From Pyrenula massariospora (taxonomy: Eukaryota; Ascomycota; Eurotiomycetes; Pyrenulales; Pyrenulaceae): DNA of 64,000 bases. The stretch is from the NCBI GenBank assembly GCA_021030905.1, contig JAGFMI010000006.1:1-64000 (forward strand). Direction: 5' to 3'. Below, piece after piece: positions 1 to 10,188 of the stretch. The stretch's first letter is position 1. Each line of letters begins with the position of its first letter. The position numbers and the translations under genes were made by a program. The notes below the pieces were generated by a model that was given only the letters and a program-made list of their open reading frames with translations, had not been told where the DNA came from and did no database searches.

Positions 1-44
1 ATGAACTTCACAGCCGCCATCGTTGGCATAGAAGAGCTCGCCCG
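1..44 (+). repeat. Short exact duplicate of acyl-CoA dehydrogenase exon sequence
   Basis: Bases 1-44 are identical to 3995-4038, inside exon 2 of the acyl-CoA dehydrogenase gene, and keep the same reading frame for about 14 codons. Similarity ends just after, where one base is missing and the sequences then diverge. The copy begins exactly at the window edge, so its true left limit is unknown. It could be the end of a second, truncated dehydrogenase copy, a small duplication, or a contig-end artefact. Confidence 0.85.
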
Positions 45-775
45 GTCGACCATCACGCCTCACAAAACCCACCCATCCAGCCAGTCCGTCCGTCCGTCCC
101 TGTTCCCGCCCAAACCCCCTATCATACTTACTTGCACATACAACCACCTCTTCCTCCACGCTAACCTACCCTATCCACCATGTGATATGACATTCATACA
201 AGCCATACAAGCCAAGCTAGCAACGCCGAGCCATGCCGTGCTGTGCTTTGCTTGACGCGTGCGTTGTCGACTACGATAGTGTGGAGCAATGTGTGCACAG
301 CGGTGACGGTGTGACTGGCTGGCATGGCGGGCCGTCGGTGTGGCTTCTTTCCCATGAGTTCCAGAATTTTGTGTGCAGGGTGAGGGTGTGATGTATGAAT
401 GAACATTACAGCACTACCGTGCTAAAGTATGTAACTAGTTTTCTCAGGTCCGCTACGCTAAGCTGGATGGTCTTGAAAATGTAATTCCAGAGCTGCTTTT
501 ACATTTCTTCGTTTGTTGATACGTGGTGAAGGGCAGGGCGGGGTCTTGCTCTCCACATAGCTATGATTGCCCATTCTGATCAGAACTTGCTAGAAATTGC
601 ACTATATGCGAAACGAAGCTCCGGGCTCTGTTTTGTTTTCTCGCCTAAATAACTATTGTCGTTAGATTGCTATCCCCATCATAAAACATCCAGCATCTGA
701 ACAAAACAACTCCCTAGATCCACCTTGTCGTCGCAGCCACAGGAGATTGCACCACAGCCGGTGTGTGGCCGGTTT
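45..775. other. Intergenic, no gene seen
   Basis: Only short overlapping frames without recognisable domains are present. The right end should contain the 3' UTR of the leftward dihydrouridine synthase gene. Confidence 0.6.
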
Positions 776-3061
776 TCAACCCTCAGCCTCAATCTCATAG
801 CTATTCGACTTGTGTTTGGGCTGGAATTTGAAGTCCTTGTGCGCGGGGCCGAGGAACATTTCGCTGTGCAGAGATAGTCAGCATGGAAAGATCAAAAGAT
901 TTAAGCAGATAGGTAAGCACAAAGAAAGAACGAACCTAATCTTAATCCAATCCAAATAATTCTCACTCGCCATCAACGTCTCCAACTCATTCCTCCCCCG
1001 ATACCGCGGCGGCCGATCCTGCAGCCTCGGCGGCAACACCTCCAGCAACCCGACAGGCACATACCGGCACGCGAAGCTCAGCCACTCGAGCAAGAAGCGC
1101 CTCGTCGTGCCCACACCGATCTCATCGCTCCCCCATGCGTCCAGGCTGTAGCGCACGAATTTCTCGACATAAGTCAGCCGCTCCGAGGCGGTCTTGTCGA
1201 GGTACTGGTGCGTGGCGATCTCTTCGAAGAGCCAGGGCTTCATGAGCGCGCCGCGGGCGACCATGACGGTGTCGACGCCCGAGGAGGCGAGGTGGGAGTG
1301 GTAGTCGACGTGGGAGTAGCAGTCGCCGTTTCCGAGGAAGAAAGTTTTGCCACCCGCGGTGGACGGTTTGTTGCGTGCGTCGGGCTCGCGGATCGTGTCG
1401 GTCAGCGCGGCTTCTTGGCGTTGTAGTCGCTTGATCAGGGCGGCGCACTCGGCGATGTAGCTCCAGTCTGCTTTGCGGGTGTAGCGCTGCTGGCGGCTAC
1501 GGCCGTGAAGGGTGATGGCGGCGGCGCCGCAGGGGCCCTGGTCGTTGCCGGTGCCGAGGACGAGGCGTTCGACGAGCTTTTGAGCGGTGGGGCGGTTGTC
1601 TTTGGTGCCCATCCGGATTTTGACGGAGATGGGGATGTCGTTGCTGACAGAGTTCATGCCGCGGAGCATGTGATCGAGTTTTGGGGGATGGTCGAGGAGG
1701 GCAGAGCCTGCGCCTTCGCGGAAGACGAGATCAATTGGACAGCCGCAGTTGAGGTCGATGACCCGCAGGCCGCCGGGGAGTAGTGCCGTAAGGATCTCGG
1801 TGGTTTTGATGACGTTCCAGGGTCTGTTGCCAGATATCTGGGCACCGAAGCGGAGGTCGGAGGACTGATCGTAGCCGTAATTTTGCACAATGGAGTCTTG
1901 AGGCGAGGCTGTGAACGTCGGCGGTGATAGTTCCGACTCGTGAGCTTTCATGAGAGCCCATTCTGAGCGTTGCCCTTGCATGAGCGGAATCGACATAGCC
2001 ATCTCGGAGTAGGTAAACTGAGCACCGAGACCAGTGCACAGTCTTCTGAAAGGTAAATTACCTTGAGTTGTTAAGGGAGCAAGGACTGGTGTTTCTGGTC
2101 CGAAATAAAGTCTGCGTTTCTCTGAAGGCAGGAATGGCGGCTCACGATATTGAGCTCGATTGTCTCTTTTCTCACTTTCACGATCGTCATCTGCGCTGCT
2201 GGTGTTTGCATGATCTTCTGATCGTGGTTGCTCTTTCTTCTTCGGCAGTTTCTGTTGGTCAGTAGCAAACCTTGTATTTAGATACTGAATGTATGCCTCG
2301 GATTTGGGCAATTTAAATTTCCTCTTCGTGAGGTCCATTCGCTGACTGACACTCAAAGCGTTTCGGCTGCCGCTTCCTTCCTCTTCTCCATCGTCGTCTT
2401 GCAGTTGTTTAGTTGTTCTACTCGGATCATGCAAAAGTACCAATTCCTTCCTTCCATCCTCATGCACGACTTCTTTCGAATGGCATCCAACAAAGCGACA
2501 TTTCCAACCAGCGGGGCAATAACCATTAGCCTCCCATACGGGGCAGATCCCTCCAAAGGTGGTCAAATCCTCGCGCTTGTGTTCTTTTAAATACTTTCGT
2601 AGATCATGGTCGAACTTACACTTGTCACCAAATCTACAATTCTTGGGAGACAGCTCGGGTGCATAAACTCTGCTCATACACAAGCCAACCTCATCTCGCG
2701 ACTGACCAAACTTGCGACTCTTGTTCTGTCCCTGATTTTTCTGCCGTTTCTTCGAATTATTGCCTTCTGCTGTGCGATCAACATGATGGAAAGCTTCCGC
2801 AGCATCATCATCTGGAACATCGGTTTGGGTTCGAGAACCAGGTGCATCAGTAGGCAACAGGTATTCCTTTTTGATAGGAGCTGATCCTCTCGGTCGCTGA
2901 TTAGTTCTATCCCTATCTTTCCCATTAGGCTCCAGATTTTTAAATTTTCGCTTCAGAGGCGACGTCGGGCTTTCTATAGAGGCAATTTCCTGATCGGTTC
3001 CATTCGGGTCAGGAGAACTGTCATTTTGAATTTGCTCGCTTCCATTTATAGGTTTGTCCAT
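776..3061 (-). CDS. DUS3: tRNA-dihydrouridine(47) synthase, NAD(P)+ (Dus3)
   Basis: Flavoenzyme that reduces uridine 47 in the variable loop of cytosolic tRNAs. I model two exons, complement(join(776..863, 936..3061)), giving 737 residues. The short last exon was recovered because the long frame otherwise runs into an unconserved tail after LDWIKI; splicing at AG/GTTCGT and ..CTGCACAG continues it as [14 protein letters not shown]. The N-terminal third is charged and disordered-looking. Two CCCH-type zinc fingers follow, one of them [11 protein letters not shown], as expected for Dus3 and not for Dus1, 2 or 4. The C-terminal half is the FMN-binding TIM barrel with the NCGCP motif; its catalytic Cys is residue 441. 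[11 protein letters not shown] segment matches the usual FMN/tRNA-binding region. The gene is divergent from the acyl-CoA dehydrogenase, with about 0.5 kb between them. Identification is firm; only the small 3' exon is a prediction. Confidence 0.95.
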
Positions 3062-3586
3062 ATCGAGCTTCGACTTTTAAAAAAGTAATGTGGGCCAGAA
3101 TTTGTCTAAAATACCGATTAAGATGGCTATTTAAGAAGAGGCGATCCAAGTACCGGTAGAAAGCTCGTGTCACTTAAAAAGTTAGAACTAATCAGCAGTC
3201 CGTTACTTTGACCAAAATACTTATTAGAATTGAATAATGTGTGCTTGACGAGTGGCCAAAGCTCTTCCATGACGTGCCCTAGCCGCGATCAACAGCTCGG
3301 TCCTTTAGCGCCTAGATCTTACCGCTAAGCGCAACGTCAGCCCCAGGAGAGATCAGAGTGCCACAGCGTCACATGCCCCAAGGCGTTCCCCAAACCAAGC
3401 CTAAACCCCAAATTCACTGATTCGTGAATCCCTCGCTCTCCGCATCCATGCGCTTGGAAGCGGACCGAGGTGGTCTCCATCGTCAAACGTCAAAAACCTT
3501 CTCACGCCTCATTCTCTCGGTTTCCTGCTAAACCTTTCTTTCAGAGACCTTACCGATGACTTTCTAGCCAATCTAATTACCTCAAT
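3062..3586. promoter_or_regulatory. Divergent promoter region between DUS3 and acyl-CoA dehydrogenase
   Basis: About 525 bases separate the two start codons, so both promoters must lie here. Pyrimidine-rich tracts precede the rightward ATG, as is common in fungal promoters. I identified no specific factor site. Confidence 0.55.
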
Positions 3587-4957
3587 ATGTCCTCAACCGC
3601 AAGATGCTTGCGACCTCTAACCAGAATATCCCCAAGATGCCCCGCAGTGGTCAATTCCTTCTCCAAGAGACAATGCAAGCCGTAAGACATGCAAACCCAA
3701 TGTACAAGATTGTCTATATTCACATTCCTCAGGTCACGTCCTTTTGCCAGTACTGCCCGTCGACGCTATGCAGACCCGATTGATCTCACCTCCATCCCTC
3801 CCACCCCGATCACTCACCTCTCCGACACTGAAACCATGATGGCCGAATCTGTCTCCAAATTTGCCCAAGAACAAATCGCCCCAAAAGTCCGGGACATGGA
3901 CGAAGCTGAAAAGATGGACCCAACCCTGATTGAGCAGCTCTTTGAACAAGGTCTGATGGGTGTCGAAATTCCCGAAGAATATGGCGGCAGCGGCATGAAC
4001 TTCACAGCCGCCATCGTTGGCATAGAAGAGCTCGCCCGCGTCGACCCCTCCGTCAGTGTCCTCTGTGACGTCCATAACACCCTAGTCAACACCGCCATCC
4101 TCAAATACGGCAGCCAGGAATCTAAACGCAAATACCTCCCCCAACTCGCAACCGACACCGTCGGCTCCTTCTGCCTGTCCGAACCTGCCTCAGGATCCGA
4201 CGCCTTCGCCCTCAAAACCCGCGCCACCAAAACCGCCGACGGCTACACCATCAACGGCTCCAAGATGTGGATAACCAACAGCATGGAAGCCGGCCTCTTC
4301 ATCGTCTTCGCCAACCTCAACCCCCCGGCCGGCTACAAGGGCATAACCTCCTTCATCGTCTCCCGCTCCGACCCGGGCTTCTCCATCGCCAAGAAGGAAA
4401 AGAAGCTCGGCATCCGCGCCAGCAGCACCTGCGTCGTCAACTTCGACGACGTGAAAATCCCGCACGACCGCCTCCTCGGCGAAGAGGGCCAGGGGTACAA
4501 GTACGCCATCGGCCTCCTGAACGAAGGCCGCATCGGCATCGCCGCGCAGATGACCGGGCTCGCCCTCGGCGCCTGGCACAACGCCGCGAAGTATGTCTGG
4601 ACCGAGCGCCAGCAGTTCGGCCAGTACGTCGGCGCGTTCCAGGCCATGCAGCACCAGCTCGCGCAGGCGTGGACCGAGATCGCCGCCGCCAGGGCGCTGG
4701 TCTACAACGCCGCGCGCAAGAAGGAGGCCGGGCAGGAGTTTGTGATGGACGCGGCGATGGCGAAGCTGTACGCGAGCCAGGTGGCGGGGCGGGTGAGCGG
4801 GAGCGCGGTGGAGTGGATGGGGGGGATGGGGTTTGTGAGGGAGGGGATCGCGGAGAAGATGTGGCGGGATAGCAAGATTGGGGCGATCTATGAGGGGACG
4901 AGTAATATTCAGTTGACGACTATTGCGAAGTTGTTGCAGAAGGGGTATGGGGTGTAG
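3587..4957 (+). CDS. Mitochondrial short/branched-chain acyl-CoA dehydrogenase
   Basis: FAD enzyme catalysing alpha,beta-desaturation of short or 2-methyl-branched acyl-CoAs in fatty acid or isoleucine/valine breakdown, passing electrons to ETF. Modelled as join(3587..3681, 3733..4957), 439 residues. An ATG at 3689 gives an alternative 422-residue frame, but it lies inside a 51-nt intron (CC/GTAAGACAT to CCTCAG) that joins exactly in frame to an upstream exon. That exon encodes a basic, Ser/Arg-rich leader with SRPFASTARRRYADP, a typical mitochondrial presequence. The body has the family architecture: a helical N-terminal domain, a beta domain with CLSEPASGSDAFAL and WITNS, and a C-terminal helical domain ending in the IYEGTSNIQ motif. 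The catalytic base is Glu419. The sequence resembles ACADSB more than medium-chain enzymes, but substrate preference is inferred. Bases 3995-4038 recur at the very start of the window. Confidence 0.93.
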
Positions 4958-5390
4958 GGGATGTGACCGTGTGGGGGTGAGGGGCTTGTTGCATTGCGCG
5001 CGGTTTGTGGGCGTTGGGATATAGAAAAGACAAAGGTTGCATCCATGCATTTTTGGTCAATGATGGAGTCATGAAATCATCTACACTTATCACGTTTCTG
5101 TTCTTGTGCCGTGTGAAGTCAAAACCAAAACCGGGTCAAAGTCCCCTCAACTAGAGAACATCAAACCTACAATATCCTATACTATACTACACTATCCAAC
5201 TCTCACAATGCGAGCCATCCCTTCCCTCCAACGCCATAGACTATCACACACCCCAACCCACCACTGTCCACCATCAAGTTTTTAACCCCCCCTCCTCCCC
5301 CGATCCTATCCGGCGCGCGGGTACCGAGGTGCCATATCAGATCAGATCAGGCCAAATCAGGTCCAATCCAACCAAAATCTCGATTGCATT

Positions 5391-5410
5391 CAAAATCAAA
5401 ATCAAAATCG
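5391..5410. repeat. AAAATC tandem repeat
   Basis: Three head-to-tail copies of CAAAAT, flanked on the left by scattered ATCAG units from about 5337. Low-complexity intergenic DNA. Confidence 0.8.
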
Positions 5411-5593
5411 AAAGAGCCAAGCCCGATCAAATCAATAGAATGCAGTTCTCACGCACGCCTGCAGGTAGGTACGTATGGAGCTACCTAGTTGGGTAGGCAG
5501 ACAGCCCTCGTGCATGTGCATGCACATGTTTGGCAGGGGCCGGCTCAAGGGGCGGACGGACGGGGTTGGGCGGGCTATGTGTATATATTATAA

Positions 5594-5670
5594 GGGTGGG
5601 TGTGAGGAGGAGGGCTTGGAAGGGGGGGGGAGGGGGAGGGAAGATAGGGGGTTGTGGGAGGATGGGGGGT
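5594..5670 (+). repeat. G-rich purine tract with quadruplex potential
   Basis: An almost uninterrupted purine run in which several groups of three or more G are separated by one to five bases. Such tracts can form G-quadruplex or triplex DNA and are also error-prone in sequencing. No coding function is apparent. Confidence 0.6.
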
Positions 5671-5830
5671 GACTTAATCTATGGTGTGAGGTAGAGATTG
5701 TGCTTGAATACGTATGCTGTACCTCTCCGGGACGTGGATATAAGGTGTAGAAAGATGTCGAGGGAGAGGGAGTTGCTGGCTGAGACCGGTGGGGTGAGAA
5801 TGTTAGGGACGGGGAAAGGGGGATTGCGTG

Positions 5831-5849
5831 CCATGCCATGCCATGCCAT
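5831..5849. repeat. CCATG pentanucleotide repeat
   Basis: Nearly four perfect copies of CCATG (three full plus CCAT). A short microsatellite in noncoding DNA. Confidence 0.85.
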
Positions 5850-6959
5850 TTACGGGTTGTTCTGTGAGGTGAGGCTGTCGTTCAGTCGTAAAAGGATTAG
5901 GGATGTCTGTGGCGGAGGAGATGGTGGCATTATACGCTCCGGGGTTGGAGTATTGATTGTCGAAGAGAGGATAGATCAGCCGATAGCGGCGATAATGGGA
6001 TGCGGGCGAGGCGGGGTGAAATGTATGTACAAGCTGATCTGCGGAGCGAAGATAATGCTCGAAAAAGGGGCACTTTGATGGAAACGACCGATCTGTTGCT
6101 CCGAGCCTCGTTTGTAGCGTTAGTTTAAGCATTTCATCACCAAAGCCATCGATTCAATGACTTTCAGCTAAGATGGAAATGAGATCGATCGGTGGCTTGC
6201 AGTTCAGCATAAGTGATAGGCACAAGTACGCAAAAGAACTCGGTCATTCGTAACAGACAACATTCTTCGGGCAGCAGTTCGGGTTCTATGGTAGGACTCA
6301 ACGTGGCTCTGCGTATATTGTAAAGAGAATCGACGCGGAATTTGAAATATTCCACGCCCCCTGCGTCGCTTTCAGTGGCGTCAATTCAAGCTTCGATCAA
6401 TAAGGCCACTATCCACCCTGGTGGCGGCTGCCATGGTGGTATGTGAACCCTTGCAGCTGAGTGTGTGCGACAGGGTATTGGCACACAAGAAATATCCGCC
6501 CCTGGCGAACGCAATTCTTTTGGTGGCAGCTAAGCTTATAGGTAAGTCTTGATGAGGCTCTCCATGTCCGGGTCTAGAATCTTCCGCGCCTCTGTGCCGT
6601 CGGCTCAAGCTTCCAACACCCCCGGGTGCAGCTGTCAAGGGAAGCACGGAGGACAGGAATGGCGTGGCGTAGCGGTTGTGTAACGGCGAAAAAGAAAACC
6701 CTCGTTCGTTCTGCGTTAGGAACAAGGCTGCGAGTAGCGCGATCGAGAACAAAGATCCGCTTGACCTATCAGATGTGTTTCTAGATTGAGCCCTAACCCC
6801 TTTATGGATTTCGTGGCGTTATCAGATTCGCCAAACATGACGCCAAAGGCCATTCACCAACATACCTGGTACGATAATATAGCGGTCTAGTTATAGTAAA
6901 GAGTGTGCAGATCAGTCAATATCATCTCTAAGCTCGGCACCTTTAGCTTATCACAGCAC

Positions 6960-7930
6960 TCATATAAAGCCAACCATGACCACCAGCATCATGAGCAGGC
7001 CACTTATTGCCGAAAAGGATACAAGATTGGCGGATCCCGTCGGAGTGGCTCCAGTTGGCGAAGGTTCAGAACCAGTCGTGAACGAGGCTGGCGACGCGGT
7101 AGTTGAGCTTGACGGGCCCGTCAAAGAAATGGCGGATGTAGATGAGACTCCGCTGACCGGAAGGTGACGATTGGCAGCCTGCATTCCTATCAGCTGGGAC
7201 TATTATAGAAGAAGATACGAGCAAGAGACCGACATCCAGTGATGCAGCTGAAGCAATAGCAGGTAAGTTGGTGCAGTGCTCATAGGCGACCATGTTCGTT
7301 AGAGCAGCCGGGGTTTGAATACAGGAAGTGTTCGCCAAAAAAGAACAAGTGTACTCCAAGGACAGTAGTTGAGGTTGGCACAAGCAAGAGGTGAGGGACG
7401 CATCCTGCCCCGGCTGAAAGCCCATGGTGCATCCTGATCGGCCGGCATCAAGCCGCTGGCAGTCCTCTTTGGCTGTCACACACCAGCTAACGTCGTAAGA
7501 AGCTGTGATCGATGACAGAACGGGTGTTGTCAAGCTGTAATTGATGATCGGATCACAATACTTGTGCCAAAGCGAGAGAGGCTTGTCAAAATTTTGGTCG
7601 AGATCGTTGTTTCCCACACAAAGTCGCTGCTCGCTCTCACAACTGAATGGCAGTCATTAGCACAAGATGAGGAAAAGGTTTACGCGGATCATACTCCCAT
7701 ATTGCGTCAAAATATCGCTGTTGACAGTAACAATTGGCGTATGCAGAAGCTTCGGACGCAGCAGCATAGCTAGAGCAAGTGGCAAATTCATTGTAGAAGT
7801 AGCTACATGCTGAAAACGCTGTAACGCCACTGCCCGAGACGCAGTCAGACGGGTTTGGAACAGTTTGCGTTGCCGTAATCGAAGCAAGCGCTAGAAGAGA
7901 GAAGCTCAAAAGATAAGTATCTGTAGGCAT
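6960..7930 (-). CDS. Secreted cysteine-rich protein with predicted GPI anchor
   Basis: Modelled as complement(join(6960..7178, 7234..7642, 7695..7930)), about 287 residues. Exon 1 starts with a hydrophobic signal peptide (YLLSFSLLALASITATQ). Intron 1 has a GTATGA donor, a GCTAATGAC branch region and a CATTCAG acceptor, and joins in phase to a Cys-rich exon with pairs such as CLC and CYC and an SGCTMGFQPGQDASLTSCLC block. The last exon is Ser/Thr/Pro-rich and ends in a hydrophobic tail with no charged end, the layout of a GPI-anchor signal. The second intron boundary is less certain: donors at 7233 (GTCGGT) or 7218 (GTATCT) both keep frame. Regularly spaced Cys suggests an extracellular disulfide-rich protein, perhaps CFEM-like, but no clean CFEM spacing is visible. 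The function is unknown; it likely sits on the wall or plasma membrane. Divergent from the DUF3433 gene. Confidence 0.72.
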
Positions 7931-8493
7931 CGTGACACAGTTGAAGTCCAGCGTATATAGCGAGGAGTGTTTAAAATGCCTCTAGAAGGGCTTATAAATA
8001 CGTCTCCAGTTATATATTTGGCAGGAAGATGATTGAATAAGCTCTTGGCTCTGAAAAGGCTGGAGCTGAAAACTGGTTTCCGTGGCTTGCTCCGATCTGC
8101 ATTCTTATCGAAAGGTGGCGAAACTCGGGATTTGTGGCCGCGGTGAAGAAGCGGGATATCCAAAGTGTGTTTTAGAAGCATATTGACGCGTAATAGAATT
8201 TGGTCCCCACATTGAGATATTGAACTATGTGGCTTGGAGGCTATTCCGCTCATTCTTGATATATCTATTCCCTTAAAAGCGGACCCAGGGTCGCAAGATC
8301 CATTACATCCTCCTGCAAGAAGAATCGGGGAAGCAATTCGAGACTGTATATTGCCCGGCATTTTCTTTTTAATTCTTTCCCTGACCTGATCTGTCTGTCG
8401 ACGCCTCCCATTTTTAATCGTTCTGGTCAACAGTAGAGGAACTATAAGCGGCCGGAGACATCTCTGAATATACCCTACTACTCGCTTGCAGGG
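7931..8493. promoter_or_regulatory. Shared upstream region of two divergent surface-protein genes
   Basis: About 560 bases lie between the start codons of the GPI-anchored protein (-) and the DUF3433 membrane protein (+). A minus-strand frame here (7906-8430) has no recognisable product and no ATG context. The region probably holds both promoters. Confidence 0.5.
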
Positions 8494-10188
8494 ATGGCTA
8501 AAGACTGGAAGTCCTGGAAGCTGAGAGTGTGGTTCATGAGCCTGGTGGCGATCTTCGCGGTGGTGTTCATTGCAACGATTGTAGTCCTGAGCGTGCTGTC
8601 GGAACGAAATGATGGCTTTGTAACTGTCACGTACACGCCAATCAAGTCAATCGCGCAATTTTCATTTCCTAATATCAAAAACAGCCAGTTTCGATGGACA
8701 TTTATCCCCGGACTTGTCTTTGCATTGTACAGCATTGCATTTGGCAGTATCGTTGCCGCATTTGGTGAACGTCAGCCTTATGTAGAGCTTCACCGCACTG
8801 AGAGAGACGCTGTGAATGCAAGGAAGACGATTTTGCTTGATTACTCCAGCTACGCAATATTTTATGGCTGGACTGTCGCCTGGCGAAATGGGCATATTCG
8901 TTTAGGCTGCGGAATGCTGCTTGCTTTGATCGCGTCCGTTGGCATTGTGCCACTCGCATCTGGTGTCTTTGGACCCGACTCATCGACGATAATGCGGTCT
9001 GAGACGCTCAATATCTTGCGAGAGTTTAACACTTCTTTATTGCTTACTAAGTCCGTTGACTTGCAACCGGCAATCGACATCGCTAACGCTGTCCACTCTT
9101 ACGACGCTGCACCAATCCCATGGACAACAAAGCAATACGCACTGACGACATTCTCAACAGGCCCTGACCAGCACAGTGGTAACATAAATGTCGACATAGA
9201 CGCTTATTCGGCGCTTCTTGATTGTCGTCTAGTCGATCCAGAAGAGATGAATATAACAACTGACAGCTCCGACGTTGCGGGATTCCACAACATTGAGCTT
9301 GAGTTTGCAGATCGAAATTGCGAGGTTCGTAATCAGTTTTGGCCGATATCCGATACAATCCCATATTACGCTTTCACGTGGTTCCAATCTTGTTTTGGTA
9401 CCGACGATGATCGGATCGGGCTCTTTGCTGGTATATACTCCAGTACGTCACACAACAACATCGAGAACATGACGGTCCTTTCGTGTTATCCAGCTTATTG
9501 GACAACACTGGTGACGCTGAGAGTTGCGCTGCAGAACAAAACGGTTCCGGCAATCGTTTCGGCCATCACTCGTGGAGATCCAGAGCAGATCTACGCCTCG
9601 TTTAGGAAGATCCATTCAGATCTACCGTATTACTCCATCTTCGAGGTATCCAATATGTTCAAATCCGATGCCTTTGGGAAAATGGCTTTCACGGCTGCTC
9701 AAAAGCTCAATCCAAGCTCGATTGTGGATCCTGGTACCATAAAGGCGGCAGCTGAGGCAACATATCAAACTTTCTTCTCTAGCCTTGCAACCACTCAGCT
9801 AATGCAAAACTCCAATCCGACGCGCCAGGTGAACGGTACTCTGTCAACCAGTGTGGTTCGTCTTCATGTCTCGATCCCTGCCGCTGGTGTCTTGTGTGGT
9901 CTTCTCGCCTTGATGCTAAGCAGCATCATCAGCATCATAGTTTATGTTTGTAAGTCGTCGTCCATTCTAAGAATGGAACCCGTCGGCCTCCTTGGACGAG
10001 CAGTCGTACTCCAACAAAGCGACATGGACAATTTCATAACGAGATTTGGTCGGAACGAGCCGAATGTAGTAGACTTAATCGAGCATGTGAAGAAATATTA
10101 TACCATGAAGACTTCGAAATGCTTTTATGATGACCAGGCTCCCGCAGGACACCAAGGTATCCGGATCAAAGATCTTGGAAAGAAGTAA
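8494..10188 (+). CDS. DUF3433 fungal membrane protein, half-size
   Basis: A 564-residue integral membrane protein in one uninterrupted frame. Residues 1-12 carry a WKSWKLRVW motif just before the first membrane helix (about 13-35). More helices follow near residues 70-85 and 130-155, with a GERQPYVELHR loop between them. A long extracellular-looking segment with many NxS/T sites comes next, and a last helix near 465-490 precedes a cytoplasmic tail. This is one repeat of the DUF3433 (PF11915) architecture. Many family members are about twice as long with two repeats, so this is a short form or a split copy. The upstream frame stays open to a TAG at 8434-8436 without another ATG, so 8494 is chosen. 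Function is unknown in the family; a plasma-membrane or vacuolar location is likely. Confidence 0.8.
   Translation: MAKDWKSWKLRVWFMSLVAIFAVVFIATIVVLSVLSERNDGFVTVTYTPIKSIAQFSFPNIKNSQFRWTFIPGLVFALYSIAFGSIVAAFGERQPYVELHRTERDAVNARKTILLDYSSYAIFYGWTVAWRNGHIRLGCGMLLALIASVGIVPLASGVFGPDSSTIMRSETLNILREFNTSLLLTKSVDLQPAIDIANAVHSYDAAPIPWTTKQYALTTFSTGPDQHSGNINVDIDAYSALLDCRLVDPEEMNITTDSSDVAGFHNIELEFADRNCEVRNQFWPISDTIPYYAFTWFQSCFGTDDDRIGLFAGIYSSTSHNNIENMTVLSCYPAYWTTLVTLRVALQNKTVPAIVSAITRGDPEQIYASFRKIHSDLPYYSIFEVSNMFKSDAFGKMAFTAAQKLNPSSIVDPGTIKAAAEATYQTFFSSLATTQLMQNSNPTRQVNGTLSTSVVRLHVSIPAAGVLCGLLALMLSSIISIIVYVCKSSSILRMEPVGLLGRAVVLQQSDMDNFITRFGRNEPNVVDLIEHVKKYYTMKTSKCFYDDQAPAGHQGIRIKDLGKK

Larger units (their letters stand above)
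4958..6959. other. Intergenic region with simple-sequence tracts
   Basis: Two kilobases without a convincing gene. The content is mostly low-complexity: TATAC/ACTATA runs near 5170-5200, ATCAG and AAAATC repeats near 5335-5412, a G-rich tract near 5600-5670 and a CCATG repeat near 5840. A minus-strand frame around 6381-6752 lacks an ATG and was not accepted. A 20-codon coding-like minus-strand stretch at about 6537-6600 is too short to call. Confidence 0.5.

Noticed and set aside
1208-1783. Plus-strand Gly/Val-rich frames inside DUS3
   Set aside because: Antisense shadow frames of the real gene, with composition typical of reverse-frame artefacts.
4190-5050. 286-codon minus-strand frame over the acyl-CoA dehydrogenase
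   Set aside because: Repetitive, low-complexity antisense translation of a GC-rich coding exon; the sense frame has complete family motifs.
6381-6752. 123-codon minus-strand frame with a hydrophobic start
   Set aside because: It begins with TTG, not ATG, and the hydrophobic start is followed by sequence without protein character.
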